DNA of 6,591 bases from the NCBI GenBank assembly GCA_902782805.1, contig CACZON010000235.1, positions 1-6,591 of the forward strand, in the 5' to 3' direction. Shown here one piece after another: positions 1-5,875 of the stretch. Position 1 is the stretch's first letter; the number at the start of each line of letters is the position of its first letter. A program made the position numbers and the translations under genes. The notes under the pieces are model-generated. The model was not told the DNA's origin. It saw nothing but the letters and a program-made list of their open reading frames with translations, and ran no database searches. Source of the stretch: Oscillospiraceae bacterium (GTDB lineage Bacteria > Bacillota > Clostridia > Oscillospirales > Acutalibacteraceae).

Positions 1-11
1 GAAAAAACGGA

Positions 12-25
12 AAGGAGCGCTCCTT
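12..25 (+). promoter_or_regulatory. Perfect palindrome spanning the ribosome binding site of the first miniprotein gene
   Basis: AAGGAGCGCTCCTT is a perfect 14-bp palindrome that contains most of the AAAGGAG Shine-Dalgarno (11-17) and ends directly before the ATG at 26. In RNA it can fold as a 5-bp stem (AAGGA/TCCTT) closed by a GCGC tetraloop, which would hide the ribosome site. The second miniprotein gene has a weaker version of the same arrangement: AGGA at 234-237 and TCCT at 243-246, again just before its ATG. The pairing is seen in the sequence. A regulatory role is inference, since a stem this short would be unstable alone and the shared layout may simply come from duplication. Confidence 0.4.
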
Positions 26-229
26 ATGAAAAAACTTCGGATCCTTCTCCGGTCGGCGCTGATCGCGTTCTTTTGCGCGGCGGGCGTTTCGGCCGACGTC
101 CCTTCCGAACCGTTTCTTTATCAAACGGATCAACCATCCGTCATTTTGCTTTCGATCGCTCTTGCGCTGATCCTCTCGGCGGTCGGGGTAGCGATATGGA
201 TCCTCGTTCGCGCGGGGCGGAAAAAATAA
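26..229 (+). CDS. Small exported single-pass membrane protein, paralogue 1 (unknown function)
   Basis: This 67-aa protein belongs to no family I recognise. Residues 1-23 form a signal peptide: basic MKKLR, a hydrophobic core, and a GVSA|D end that fits signal peptidase I cleavage after Ala23. The exported segment is only about 15 residues (24-38, polar and proline-containing). A hydrophobic helix follows at about 39-62, and the basic tail RAGRKK should stay in the cytoplasm, giving a type I topology. If the leader is not cleaved, the protein would be a two-helix hairpin. The start at 26 is supported by AAAGGAG at 11-17 and by the matching start in the paralogue 17 bp downstream. The reading frame stays open to the window edge, and another frame closes with TGA at 27-29, so an upstream gene could overlap this start by ATGA. 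Coding status is supported by conservation of protein sequence between the two copies. Confidence 0.8.
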   Translation: MKKLRILLRSALIAFFCAAGVSADVPSEPFLYQTDQPSVILLSIALALILSAVGVAIWILVRAGRKK

Positions 230-246
230 CGAAAGGAGTTTTTCCT

Positions 247-447
247 ATGAAAAAACTGCGGATTTTACTCTGGTCGGCGCTGATCGCGCTCTTTTGCGCG
301 GCGGGCGTCTCCGCCGACGCTGCGGTTCCCTTCGGTTACGGCGGCGCGAATGCCGTTTCGATCATTCTGCTGGTGATCGTGCTCTCGATCCTTCTTTCGG
401 CGATCGGGATCGCGATCTGGATCATCGTCCGCGCGGGGCGGAAATGA
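247..447 (+). CDS. Small exported single-pass membrane protein, paralogue 2 (unknown function)
   Basis: This 66-aa paralogue of the preceding gene has the same plan: a signal peptide at 1-23 (MKKLRILL start, GVSA|D cleavage site), a short exported stretch rich in Gly and Ala (about 24-37), a membrane helix at about 38-61, and the basic tail RAGRK. The start at 247 is preceded by AAAGGAG at 232-238. A longer in-frame extension back to 73 exists, but it would read through the first paralogue in the wrong frame and give an arginine-rich, unlikely protein. The stop codon overlaps the start of the next gene (ATGA, 444-447), so the two are probably translated together and may work together. The tiny exported part argues against an enzyme. 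A membrane subunit, a small regulator or an envelope peptide would fit, but none is shown. Confidence 0.8.
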   Translation: MKKLRILLWSALIALFCAAGVSADAAVPFGYGGANAVSIILLVIVLSILLSAIGIAIWIIVRAGRK

Positions 448-785
448 TCCTTCTGCTGATCGCCTGCGCCCTGACGCTGCTGATCGAGACGCCGTTTCTT
501 TTCTTCTGCGGATACAAAGGGCGCGAAAAGCTGCTGCTGATCGTCTGCGTCAATCTCGCAACAAACCTGACGATGAACCTCTGCTTTCTCTTTTTCGTGC
601 CGTACGGCGTACCGAGCGTTGCGATCGCAGAAATCCTCGTTATTGCCGTGGAATTCTTCGTCTATTCGGCGGCCTGGGGGAGAAGCCTGCGCCTTTTTCT
701 GCGGACCTTTGCGGCGAACGCGCTCTCTTTTTTGCTGGGACTTTTGCTGATGCCGCCGATCGCAAGGCTGCTCGGGATCCGATAA
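444..785 (+). CDS. Small polytopic membrane protein (about four helices, unknown function)
   Basis: The protein has 113 residues and is almost entirely hydrophobic. Likely membrane helices are at about 1-22, 29-52, 57-77 and 87-108, joined by short loops with basic residues (GYKGREK near 23-29, GRSLRLFLR near 79-87). Unusual for such a hydrophobic protein are polar residues inside helices: Glu15 in helix 1, Asn37, Asn41 and Asn45 in helix 2, Glu63 and Glu70 in helix 3, and Asn92 in helix 4. The start at 444 overlaps the upstream stop by ATGA. No separate ribosome site is evident, so it probably depends on translation of the upstream gene. I recognise the general look of an uncharacterised clostridial membrane family but cannot assign a function. 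A terminator follows 26 bp after the stop. Confidence 0.8.
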   Translation: MILLLIACALTLLIETPFLFFCGYKGREKLLLIVCVNLATNLTMNLCFLFFVPYGVPSVAIAEILVIAVEFFVYSAAWGRSLRLFLRTFAANALSFLLGLLLMPPIARLLGIR

Positions 786-811
786 TACAATGGGATCATA
801 CAATGGAAATG

Positions 812-842
812 AAACGCCTGCGTTTTTCGCGGGCGTTTTTTT
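812..842 (+). terminator. Rho-independent terminator of the membrane-protein cassette
   Basis: AAACGCCTGCG (812-822) pairs with CGCGGGCGTTT (828-838) as an 11-bp stem with one G-U wobble and a TTTTT loop. The run of seven T at 836-842 provides the U-tract. It lies 26 bp after the four-helix protein gene and before the next promoter, so it separates the two transcription units. The opposite strand has only a short T-run, so it is probably one-directional. Confidence 0.9.
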
Positions 843-867
843 GCGGCGGGAGAATCGTATTTTCAAG

Positions 868-896
868 TTTACTTTACGGCGCGATTATGATATAAT
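868..896 (+). promoter_or_regulatory. Sigma-A-type extended -10 promoter of the DUF951-prfA operon
   Basis: A consensus -10 box TATAAT (891-896) is preceded by TG at 888-889, giving the extended -10 pattern TGnTATAAT. A partial -35 box TTTACT (868-873, 4 of 6 matches to TTGACA) sits 17 bp upstream, and the region is AT-rich within a GC-rich genome. Transcription should begin near 902-904, leaving a leader of about 48 nt before the ATG at 951. The inverted repeat GATTAT(883-888)/ATAATC(892-897) overlaps the -10 and could be an operator or simply a consequence of its AT content. Confidence 0.75.
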
Positions 897-950
897 CATC
901 TATGTATAGAGTTTTTTGAAGGCGCGGCGCGCAGAAAGGAGCGGCTTGAG

Positions 951-1145
951 ATGGATATTCGCGTAAACGATCGGATCACCATGAAAAAGCCGCATCCCTG
1001 CGGCTCAAAGCAGTTCCTCGTTCTGCGCATCGGGATGGACTTCAGGATCCGCTGCACCGGCTGCGGGCGAGAGGTTATGCTCACGCGCCAGAAATGCGAA
1101 AAAAATATCCGCTCGGTCGAACGTGCGGAGCAGCCGGAGGAGTAA
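951..1145 (+). CDS. DUF951 family zinc-ribbon-like protein
   Basis: This 64-aa protein matches the DUF951 family (Bacillus YyzM-like) by its layout: a small N-terminal beta region, the signature MKKPHPCGS (11-19), a central I-G-x-D-F-R-I stretch (27-33), and CTGCG (35-39) followed by V-M-L-T-R. Cys17, Cys35 and Cys38, perhaps with His15, are placed to bind one zinc ion; a further Cys49 is present. The family is widespread in Firmicutes and its function is unknown. A nucleic-acid-binding role is often guessed from such folds but is not shown here. The start is supported by AAAGGAG at 935-941. It is the first gene after the promoter and lies only 6 bp from prfA. Its last codons carry the prfA ribosome site, which suggests coupled expression with release factor 1. 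Confidence 0.92.
   Translation: MDIRVNDRITMKKPHPCGSKQFLVLRIGMDFRIRCTGCGREVMLTRQKCEKNIRSVERAEQPEE
1136..1142 (+). promoter_or_regulatory. Ribosome binding site that fixes the TTG start of prfA
   Basis: GGAGGAG lies 9 bp before TTG at 1152, inside the last codons of the DUF951 gene. No ATG or GTG nearby gives an RF1 with the usual N-terminus, whereas this TTG yields the expected length of about 360 residues. Confidence 0.8.
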
Positions 1146-1151
1146 GGACGC

Positions 1152-2237
1152 TTGTTTGAAAATCTGAAAGTGTTTGAAGAGCGCTACGAGGCGCTCAACG
1201 GGCGTCTCTACGATCCAGCGGTGACGGCTGACCTCAAGGCCTATTCCGCGATCCGGAAGGAGCATAAAGAGATCGAACCGCTCGTATTAAAATACAGAAG
1301 GTTCTGCGCGCTCGAGCGGGAGATCGAAGAGCTTTCGCAGATGGCGCAGAACGAGCCCGACGAAGAGCTGCGCGCGCTCGCGGCCGAAGAGCTCGCCGCC
1401 GAGAAGGAGCAGCTTGGGGTTTGCGAGAGGGAGATCCGGCTCCTTTTGATCCCGAAGGATCCGAACGACGACAAAAACGTGATCATGGAGATCCGCGCCG
1501 GAGCCGGCGGGGAGGAAGCGGCGCTGTTTGCGGCGGTGCTCTTTCGGATGTATTCGCTCTATGCGGCTTCCAAGGGCTGGCAGATCGAAACCGTCTTCGA
1601 AAACGAAACGGAGCTCGGCGGCTACCGCGGGATCGAATTTATCGTAAGCGGCGAGGGCGCCTATTCGCGCCTCAAGTACGAGAGCGGCGTCCACCGCGTT
1701 CAGCGCGTGCCGGAAACGGAAACGCAGGGCAGGATCCATACCTCGACCTGTACGGTTGCGGTCCTGCCGGAGGTCGACGAAGTGGAGATCGAGATCAACC
1801 CGAAGGATCTCCAGATCGATACCTTCCGCTCGAGCGGCGCCGGCGGCCAGAAAGTCAACAAAACGTCCTCCGCGATCCGCATCACGCATCTCCCGACGGG
1901 GATGGTCGTGGAATGCCAGGATGAGCGGAGCCAGTATAAAAACAAGGATAAGGCGCTCAAGGTCCTGCGCGCGCGGCTTTACGAGAAGAGCCTCCGCGAG
2001 CAGCAGAGCCAGATTTCGGCCGAGCGGAAAAGCCAGGTAGGCACCGGCGACCGCAGCGAGCGTATCCGAACCTATAACTATCCCCAGGGAAGAATCACCG
2101 ACCACCGGATCGGCTTTACGATCTACCGGCTCGAGGACTTCCTCTCGGGAAATATCGACGAAGTGATCGATGCGCTGATCGCGGCGGACCGCGCTGAGAA
2201 AATGGAAGACCGCATCGAACTGGAAAATGGAATCTGA
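1152..2237 (+). CDS. prfA: Peptide chain release factor 1 (RF1)
   Basis: RF1 recognises UAA and UAG stop codons in the ribosomal A site and triggers hydrolysis of peptidyl-tRNA. The 361-aa length is normal for the family. Visible features in order are a helical N-terminal domain (about 1-100), the core beginning with IRAGAGGEEAALFA (about 114-127), the stop-codon-reading tripeptide Pro187-Glu188-Thr189 (the RF1 PxT type; RF2 would have SPF) in QRVPETETQGRIHTS, and the catalytic GGQ at 231-233 within SSGAGGQKVNKTSSA. The PxT signature separates it from RF2, and the full length separates it from the short ribosome-rescue factor ArfB. The start is TTG. The last codons nearly touch the Sua5 gene. 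The GGQ glutamine is normally methylated by PrmC, whose gene commonly neighbours prfA but is not in this window. Confidence 0.97.
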   Translation: MFENLKVFEERYEALNGRLYDPAVTADLKAYSAIRKEHKEIEPLVLKYRRFCALEREIEELSQMAQNEPDEELRALAAEELAAEKEQLGVCEREIRLLLIPKDPNDDKNVIMEIRAGAGGEEAALFAAVLFRMYSLYAASKGWQIETVFENETELGGYRGIEFIVSGEGAYSRLKYESGVHRVQRVPETETQGRIHTSTCTVAVLPEVDEVEIEINPKDLQIDTFRSSGAGGQKVNKTSSAIRITHLPTGMVVECQDERSQYKNKDKALKVLRARLYEKSLREQQSQISAERKSQVGTGDRSERIRTYNYPQGRITDHRIGFTIYRLEDFLSGNIDEVIDALIAADRAEKMEDRIELENGI

Positions 2238-2238
2238 G

Positions 2239-3258
2239 ATGAAAACGGAATTTTTCAAAGAACCGACCGCCGGGGCGATCGAACGCGTCGGCGAGATCCT
2301 GCGCGCGGGCGGTCTCGCGGCGATCCCGACCGAGACGGTCTACGGGCTCGCCGCAAACGCTTACGATCCGGATGCGGTCAAAAAGATCTTCGAAGCGAAG
2401 GGACGGCCCGGGGATAACCCGCTGATCGTCCATATTGCCGACGTTTCGGAGCTTGCGCCGCTGGTTCAAAAGGTGCCCGCGAGCGCGAAAAAGCTGGCGG
2501 CGGCCTTCTGGCCCGGCCCGCTCACGATGATCCTTCCGAAATCGGATCGGATCCCCATGGAAGTGACCGCCGGACTCGAAACGGTCGCGGTGCGCTATCC
2601 GTCCCATCCGGTTGCGAACGCGATCATCAAGGCTGCCGGCGTTCCCCTTGCGGCGCCGAGCGCGAATCTTTCCGGAAAACCGAGTCCGACCAGCGCTCGA
2701 CACGTTTTTGAGGATATGAACGGACGGATCGACGCGATCATCGACGGCGGCGAATGCAGCGTCGGAGTGGAATCCACCGTGGTTTCGCTTGCCGGCAAAA
2801 CGCCGCGGCTGCTGCGCCCGGGCGCGGTGACGCTCGAGATGCTGCGCGCGGTCCTCGGCGAGGTCGAGATGGATCCCGCAGTGACCGATCCGCTCGCCGA
2901 AGGCGCCGTTGCATCCTCTCCGGGCATGAAGTATAAGCATTATTCCCCAAAGGCCGATGTCTTCGTTCTCTCCGGGACGCCGGAAGCGTTCGTTTCCTAT
3001 ATCAATTCCCATTGCGACGAAACGACCGCGGCACTCTGCTACGACGAAGAGGCCGCAAAGCTTTCCTGCCGGACGGTTCCGATCGGGAAGGAATTCGATT
3101 TTTTGACCCAGGCGCATCTGCTCTTCGACGCGCTGCGGAAATGCGACGCGCTCGGGATGACGCGCGTTTTTGCGCATATTCCGCGCAAAGAAGGCGTCAG
3201 CCTCGCGATCTATAACCGCCTGATGCGGGCGGCGGGTTTCAAGGTGATTTATGTCTGA
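2239..3258 (+). CDS. tsaC: Threonylcarbamoyl-AMP synthase, Sua5/YwlC type
   Basis: The enzyme makes L-threonylcarbamoyl-AMP from threonine, bicarbonate and ATP, the first step toward t6A at position 37 of ANN-decoding tRNAs. The 339-aa length shows the two-domain Sua5 form rather than short TsaC/YrdC. The YrdC domain (about 10-210) contains PTETVYGL (30-37), KGRPGDNPL (54-62), FWPGPLTMIL (90-99), APSANLSG (139-146) and GVESTV (176-181). The linker SPGMKYKHYSP (227-237), which closes over the active site in this family, leads into the Sua5 domain (about 238-339). The start at 2239 lies one base after the prfA stop, with a modest GGAA site upstream. An alternative ATG at 2227 (+4 residues, overlapping prfA) cannot be excluded. 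The C-terminus overlaps coaE by 8 bp. Confidence 0.95.
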   Translation: MKTEFFKEPTAGAIERVGEILRAGGLAAIPTETVYGLAANAYDPDAVKKIFEAKGRPGDNPLIVHIADVSELAPLVQKVPASAKKLAAAFWPGPLTMILPKSDRIPMEVTAGLETVAVRYPSHPVANAIIKAAGVPLAAPSANLSGKPSPTSARHVFEDMNGRIDAIIDGGECSVGVESTVVSLAGKTPRLLRPGAVTLEMLRAVLGEVEMDPAVTDPLAEGAVASSPGMKYKHYSPKADVFVLSGTPEAFVSYINSHCDETTAALCYDEEAAKLSCRTVPIGKEFDFLTQAHLLFDALRKCDALGMTRVFAHIPRKEGVSLAIYNRLMRAAGFKVIYV

Positions 3259-3856
3259 GAAAAAACGTCTGATCCTCGGCGTGACCGGTCCGACCGGCGC
3301 CGGAAAAAGCACCGTTGTAAAGCTGCTCGAAGCAGAATTCGGCTTTTTTGCGATCGATACCGATCAGCTCGCGCGCGAAGCGGTCAACGAAGAAGACTGC
3401 GCCCGTGCGCTTCGGGAGGCGTTCGGCGCCGATCTCTACGACGAAAAAGGGAATCTCAACCGAGCCCTGCTCGCTCAGCGCGCCTTTCAAAGCGACGAAA
3501 AGACGAAACGGCTCAACGAGATCACGCATCCCGTTGTGATCCGTCTGCTCTGGGAGCGGATCGGGCGCGCCGGGAAGAAAACGCGGAAATTCGTGATCGA
3601 CGTGCCGCTGCTCTATGAATCGGGGCTCGATTCGATCTGCGATTTCGTCCTTGCCGTTACGGCGCCGTATCAGACGCGTCTTTCGCGGATCCGCAGGCGC
3701 GACGGCCTGACGCTCGAGCAGGCAAAGCTGCGCATGGCGCGCCAGAAGAAGAATCAGTTTTACGAGAGCCGCGCGGATATCGTGATCAACGGACGCTCTT
3801 CGGATCCGAAGGCCGATCTGGCCGCCGCGCTTACGAAACTTCAGGTGATCGATTGA
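3251..3856 (+). CDS. coaE: Dephospho-CoA kinase
   Basis: This enzyme catalyses the last step of coenzyme A synthesis, ATP-dependent phosphorylation of the ribose 3'-hydroxyl of dephospho-CoA in the cytosol. The 201-aa length is typical. Motifs seen are the Walker A loop GPTGAGKST (13-21), the DTDQLAR segment (36-42) carrying the conserved acid of the substrate site, NEITHPVV (89-96), DVPLLYESGLD (117-127), and the lid region with R-x-R-R-R-D-G-L-T (146-154) followed by E-Q-A and R-M-x-x-Q. The ATG overlaps the Sua5 gene by 8 bp and has AAGGTGA at 3241-3247, only 3 bp upstream. Its stop overlaps the TTG start of the next gene by 4 bp. Nothing suggests loss of function. Confidence 0.97.
   Translation: MSEKKRLILGVTGPTGAGKSTVVKLLEAEFGFFAIDTDQLAREAVNEEDCARALREAFGADLYDEKGNLNRALLAQRAFQSDEKTKRLNEITHPVVIRLLWERIGRAGKKTRKFVIDVPLLYESGLDSICDFVLAVTAPYQTRLSRIRRRDGLTLEQAKLRMARQKKNQFYESRADIVINGRSSDPKADLAAALTKLQVID
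3843..3848 (+). promoter_or_regulatory. Ribosome binding site that fixes the TTG start of the lytic transglycosylase
   Basis: AGGTGA lies 4 bp before the TTG at 3853, inside the coaE 3' end. The TTG forms a TTGA overlap with the coaE stop. It gives a protein beginning with basic residues and then a membrane helix, as expected for an anchored envelope enzyme. Confidence 0.6.
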
Positions 3857-4431
3857 AAAAGAAACATGGAATTCTGCTCAAAACGCTGATCCTCCTTGTG
3901 CTGCTGACCGTTTGCGTCGGGCTGTTTCTCCGGTACGGCTACGATAAGGTTGAAAAAGCCTTCTATCCGACGGATTACGAGGAAGAGGTCAGCAAAATGG
4001 CAAAGGAAACCGGCCTTTCAAAGGCGCTGATCTTCGCCGTGATCCGCACCGAAAGCGGATTCGAAGCGGATGCTCAGTCCGGCGCGGGCGCGATCGGGCT
4101 GATGCAGCTTCTGCCGGATTCATTCGATTGGATCCAGCGCGTTGAAGAGGGGGAGGAGCTTTATTCCCACGACGCTCTCTTCGATCCGGCGGTCAATATC
4201 CGCTACGGCTGCCTGACGCTCAAATACATGATGGACCGGTTTGACGGCGACGAAAAAGCCGCGATCGCCGCCTACAACGCGGGGCCGGGGAACGTGGACC
4301 GGTGGCTCGAGGACGAACGCTATTCCTCCGACGGAAAAACGCTCTCCGAGATTCCCTTTTCCGAAACGAAGCATTACGTTTCCAAGGTGCTTTCCGCCAA
4401 GGAAAAGTATGAAACGCTGTATCAATTCTAA
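3853..4431 (+). CDS. Membrane-anchored lytic transglycosylase (SLT domain)
   Basis: The enzyme should cleave the MurNAc-GlcNAc bond of peptidoglycan, forming 1,6-anhydroMurNAc ends, outside the membrane. The 192-aa protein has a basic N-terminus (MKKKH), a membrane helix at about 8-27 without a clear cleavage site or lipobox, and an SLT fold from about 46 onward. Catalytic Glu67 lies in VIRTESGF. The other family signatures are GAIGLMQLLP (79-88), the DPAVNIRYGCLTLKYM segment (111-126) and AAYNAGPGNV (139-148). This matches the family-1 (Slt70/MltC-like) Glu-Ser catalytic pattern. The small size and single anchor resemble Firmicutes YjbJ/CwlQ-type enzymes. The start is TTG, overlapping coaE. 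The M18 gene follows after 19 bp with its own ribosome site. Confidence 0.92.
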   Translation: MKKKHGILLKTLILLVLLTVCVGLFLRYGYDKVEKAFYPTDYEEEVSKMAKETGLSKALIFAVIRTESGFEADAQSGAGAIGLMQLLPDSFDWIQRVEEGEELYSHDALFDPAVNIRYGCLTLKYMMDRFDGDEKAAIAAYNAGPGNVDRWLEDERYSSDGKTLSEIPFSETKHYVSKVLSAKEKYETLYQF

Positions 4432-4450
4432 CTGAAAAGGAGATAGAAAC

Positions 4451-5842
4451 ATGTCTGATTTTGCGAAAAAAGTGACGCTTGACCGCCGCAACGGCTATCT
4501 GCGCCTCGAAGAAAATGAGATCGGTTCCGCTTACGAATTCTGCGAGGGATACAAAACCTTCCTCGATTGCTCCAAAACGGAGCGCGAAGCGGTGAAAACG
4601 TCGATCGAAATCGCCGAAAAACACGGCTTCGAGCCTTTCGATCCCGAAACGAAGTATGCGCCGGGCGCGAAAGTCTATCTCAACAACCGCGGAAAATCCG
4701 TGATTTTCGCCGTCATCGGCAAAAACGGCGCGAAGGATGGCGTCCGCATCGCCGCCGCGCATATCGATTCCCCGCGCATCGACTTAAAGCCGATGCCGCT
4801 CTACGAGAAAAACGAGCTTGCGCTGCTCAAAACCCACTATTACGGCGGGATCAAGAAATATCAGTGGACGGCGCTGCCGCTTTCGATGCACGGCGTCGTG
4901 ATCAAGCGCAGCGGCGAAACGGTCGAGCTCAATCTCGGCGAACAGGCGGGCGATCCGCAGTTCTGCATCACGGATCTGCTCCCGCATCTTTCGCAGGAAC
5001 AGAGCGCGAAAACGCTCGGCAAGGCAATCGAGGGCGAGGACCTCAATATTCTCGTCGGCAGCCGCCCCTACCGCGAGGGGGAAGAAGAGGAGAAGAACGC
5101 GTATAAGCTCAATATTCTCAAGATCCTCAACGACGCCTACGGCATCGAGGAGGAAGACCTTATTTCCGCCGAGATCGAATTCGTCCCGACGCTCAAGGCG
5201 ACCGATATCGGCTTCGACCGCAGCATGATCGGCTCCTACGGCCACGACGACCGCGTCTGCGCCTATCCGGCTCTGATGGCGGCGATGGACTGCGCCGGGA
5301 TCCCCGAAAACACGGTTATCACCGTTCTGACCGATAAAGAGGAGACGGGATCCGATGGCAACACCGGCCTCAATTCTGCCTATCTTGCGTATTTTGTCGA
5401 AGATCTGGCCCAGGCCGAGGGTCTCGAAGTCCGCCGCGTCCTCTCGAAATCGAAGTGCCTTTCGGCCGACGTGACCGCGGCGCTCGATCCTACCTACGAC
5501 CGCGCCTACGAGCCGATGAACTCCTGCTACGTCAACCGCGGCGTCGGCGTCTGCAAGTATACCGGTTCCCGCGGCAAGGGAGCGACCTCCGACGCGAGCG
5601 CGGAATTTGTCGGCGAAGTTCGCAAGCTTTTCAACGACAACGCCGTACTCTGGCAGATGGGCGAGCTCGGCCGGGTGGACCTCGGCGGCGGCGGAACGGT
5701 TGCGAAGTATATCGCGAACCTCAACGTCGACGTGATCGACGTAGGCGTTCCGGTCCTTTCGATGCACGCGCCGTTTGAAATCGTCGGCAAGCTCGACGTA
5801 TACATGGCGTATAAGGGATTCAAGGCGTTCTTTGAACAGTAA
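4451..5842 (+). CDS. M18 family zinc aminopeptidase
   Basis: This 463-aa cytosolic metallopeptidase of the aspartyl aminopeptidase (M18) family removes N-terminal residues, often acidic ones, from peptides; substrate choice cannot be read from sequence. The two-metal site is intact: His104 in AAAHIDSPR, bridging Asp266 in YGHDDRVCAY, the Glu297-Glu298 pair in TDKEETGSDGN, Asp340 in CLSADVTAALDP, and His439 in VLSMHAPFE. The central insert (about 115-255) with KTHYYGGIKKYQW and PHL is typical of the dimerisation domain. The length is close to clostridial ApeA-like members. Start 4451 has AGGAG at 4438-4442, 8 bp upstream. It sits 19 bp after the lytic transglycosylase gene and 33 bp before a VanY-like gene, with no terminator on either side, so it probably belongs to the same transcript. 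Confidence 0.95.
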   Translation: MSDFAKKVTLDRRNGYLRLEENEIGSAYEFCEGYKTFLDCSKTEREAVKTSIEIAEKHGFEPFDPETKYAPGAKVYLNNRGKSVIFAVIGKNGAKDGVRIAAAHIDSPRIDLKPMPLYEKNELALLKTHYYGGIKKYQWTALPLSMHGVVIKRSGETVELNLGEQAGDPQFCITDLLPHLSQEQSAKTLGKAIEGEDLNILVGSRPYREGEEEEKNAYKLNILKILNDAYGIEEEDLISAEIEFVPTLKATDIGFDRSMIGSYGHDDRVCAYPALMAAMDCAGIPENTVITVLTDKEETGSDGNTGLNSAYLAYFVEDLAQAEGLEVRRVLSKSKCLSADVTAALDPTYDRAYEPMNSCYVNRGVGVCKYTGSRGKGATSDASAEFVGEVRKLFNDNAVLWQMGELGRVDLGGGGTVAKYIANLNVDVIDVGVPVLSMHAPFEIVGKLDVYMAYKGFKAFFEQ

Positions 5843-5875
5843 GATTCAGAAGAGAAACATTCAAACAGGAAAACC

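Larger units (their letters stand above)
26..447 (+). repeat. Tandem gene duplication (two diverged miniprotein copies, about 221 bp period)
   Basis: The units at 26-229 and 247-447 are head-to-tail copies. The first about 72 nt are nearly identical at DNA level, and the leader peptides match at 22 of 24 residues. The membrane helix and tail match at about 20 of 30 aligned residues, with an identical RAGRK ending. The middle (about residues 25-38) is not clearly alignable: PSEPFLYQTDQP in copy 1 against AAVPFGYGGANA in copy 2. The intergenic ribosome sites are also similar. This is an old gene duplication, not a recent perfect repeat. Whether further copies lie upstream cannot be seen. Confidence 0.8.

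Noticed and set aside
294..443. Upstream extension of the four-helix protein gene
   Set aside because: The 50 extra residues are an out-of-frame reading of the second miniprotein. The ATGA overlap at 444 gives a clean hydrophobic N-terminus.
73..447. 124-codon frame that would fuse an N-terminal extension to the second miniprotein
   Set aside because: Its first part reads the first miniprotein gene out of frame and is arginine-rich. The internal ATG at 247 has a strong ribosome site, a signal peptide and a matching paralogue start.
786..811. Direct repeat TACAATGG (786-793 and 799-806) before the terminator
   Set aside because: It has only eight matching bases and no adjoining element. It is too short to call an attachment or binding site.
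843..950. Possible riboswitch or small RNA in the leader of the DUF951 operon
   Set aside because: The predicted leader is only about 48 nt, with no recognisable aptamer, extended stem or attenuator.
1287..2258. 323-codon open frame on the minus strand across prfA
   Set aside because: It is an antisense shadow of RF1 with low-complexity Arg/Asp/Leu composition and no motifs.
2116..3312. 398-codon open frame on the minus strand across the Sua5 gene
   Set aside because: It lies opposite a confidently identified gene, its translation is rich in Arg, His and Phe without recognisable motifs, and GC-rich codon bias commonly leaves such antisense frames open.
4784..5767. 327-codon open frame on the minus strand across the M18 aminopeptidase gene
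   Set aside because: It is an antisense shadow of a gene with an intact active site. It shows no family motif and no convincing start context.
5843..5875. Possible terminator or promoter between the M18 and VanY-like genes
   Set aside because: The 33-bp gap has no stem-loop with a T-run and no -10/-35 pair, only a ribosome site.
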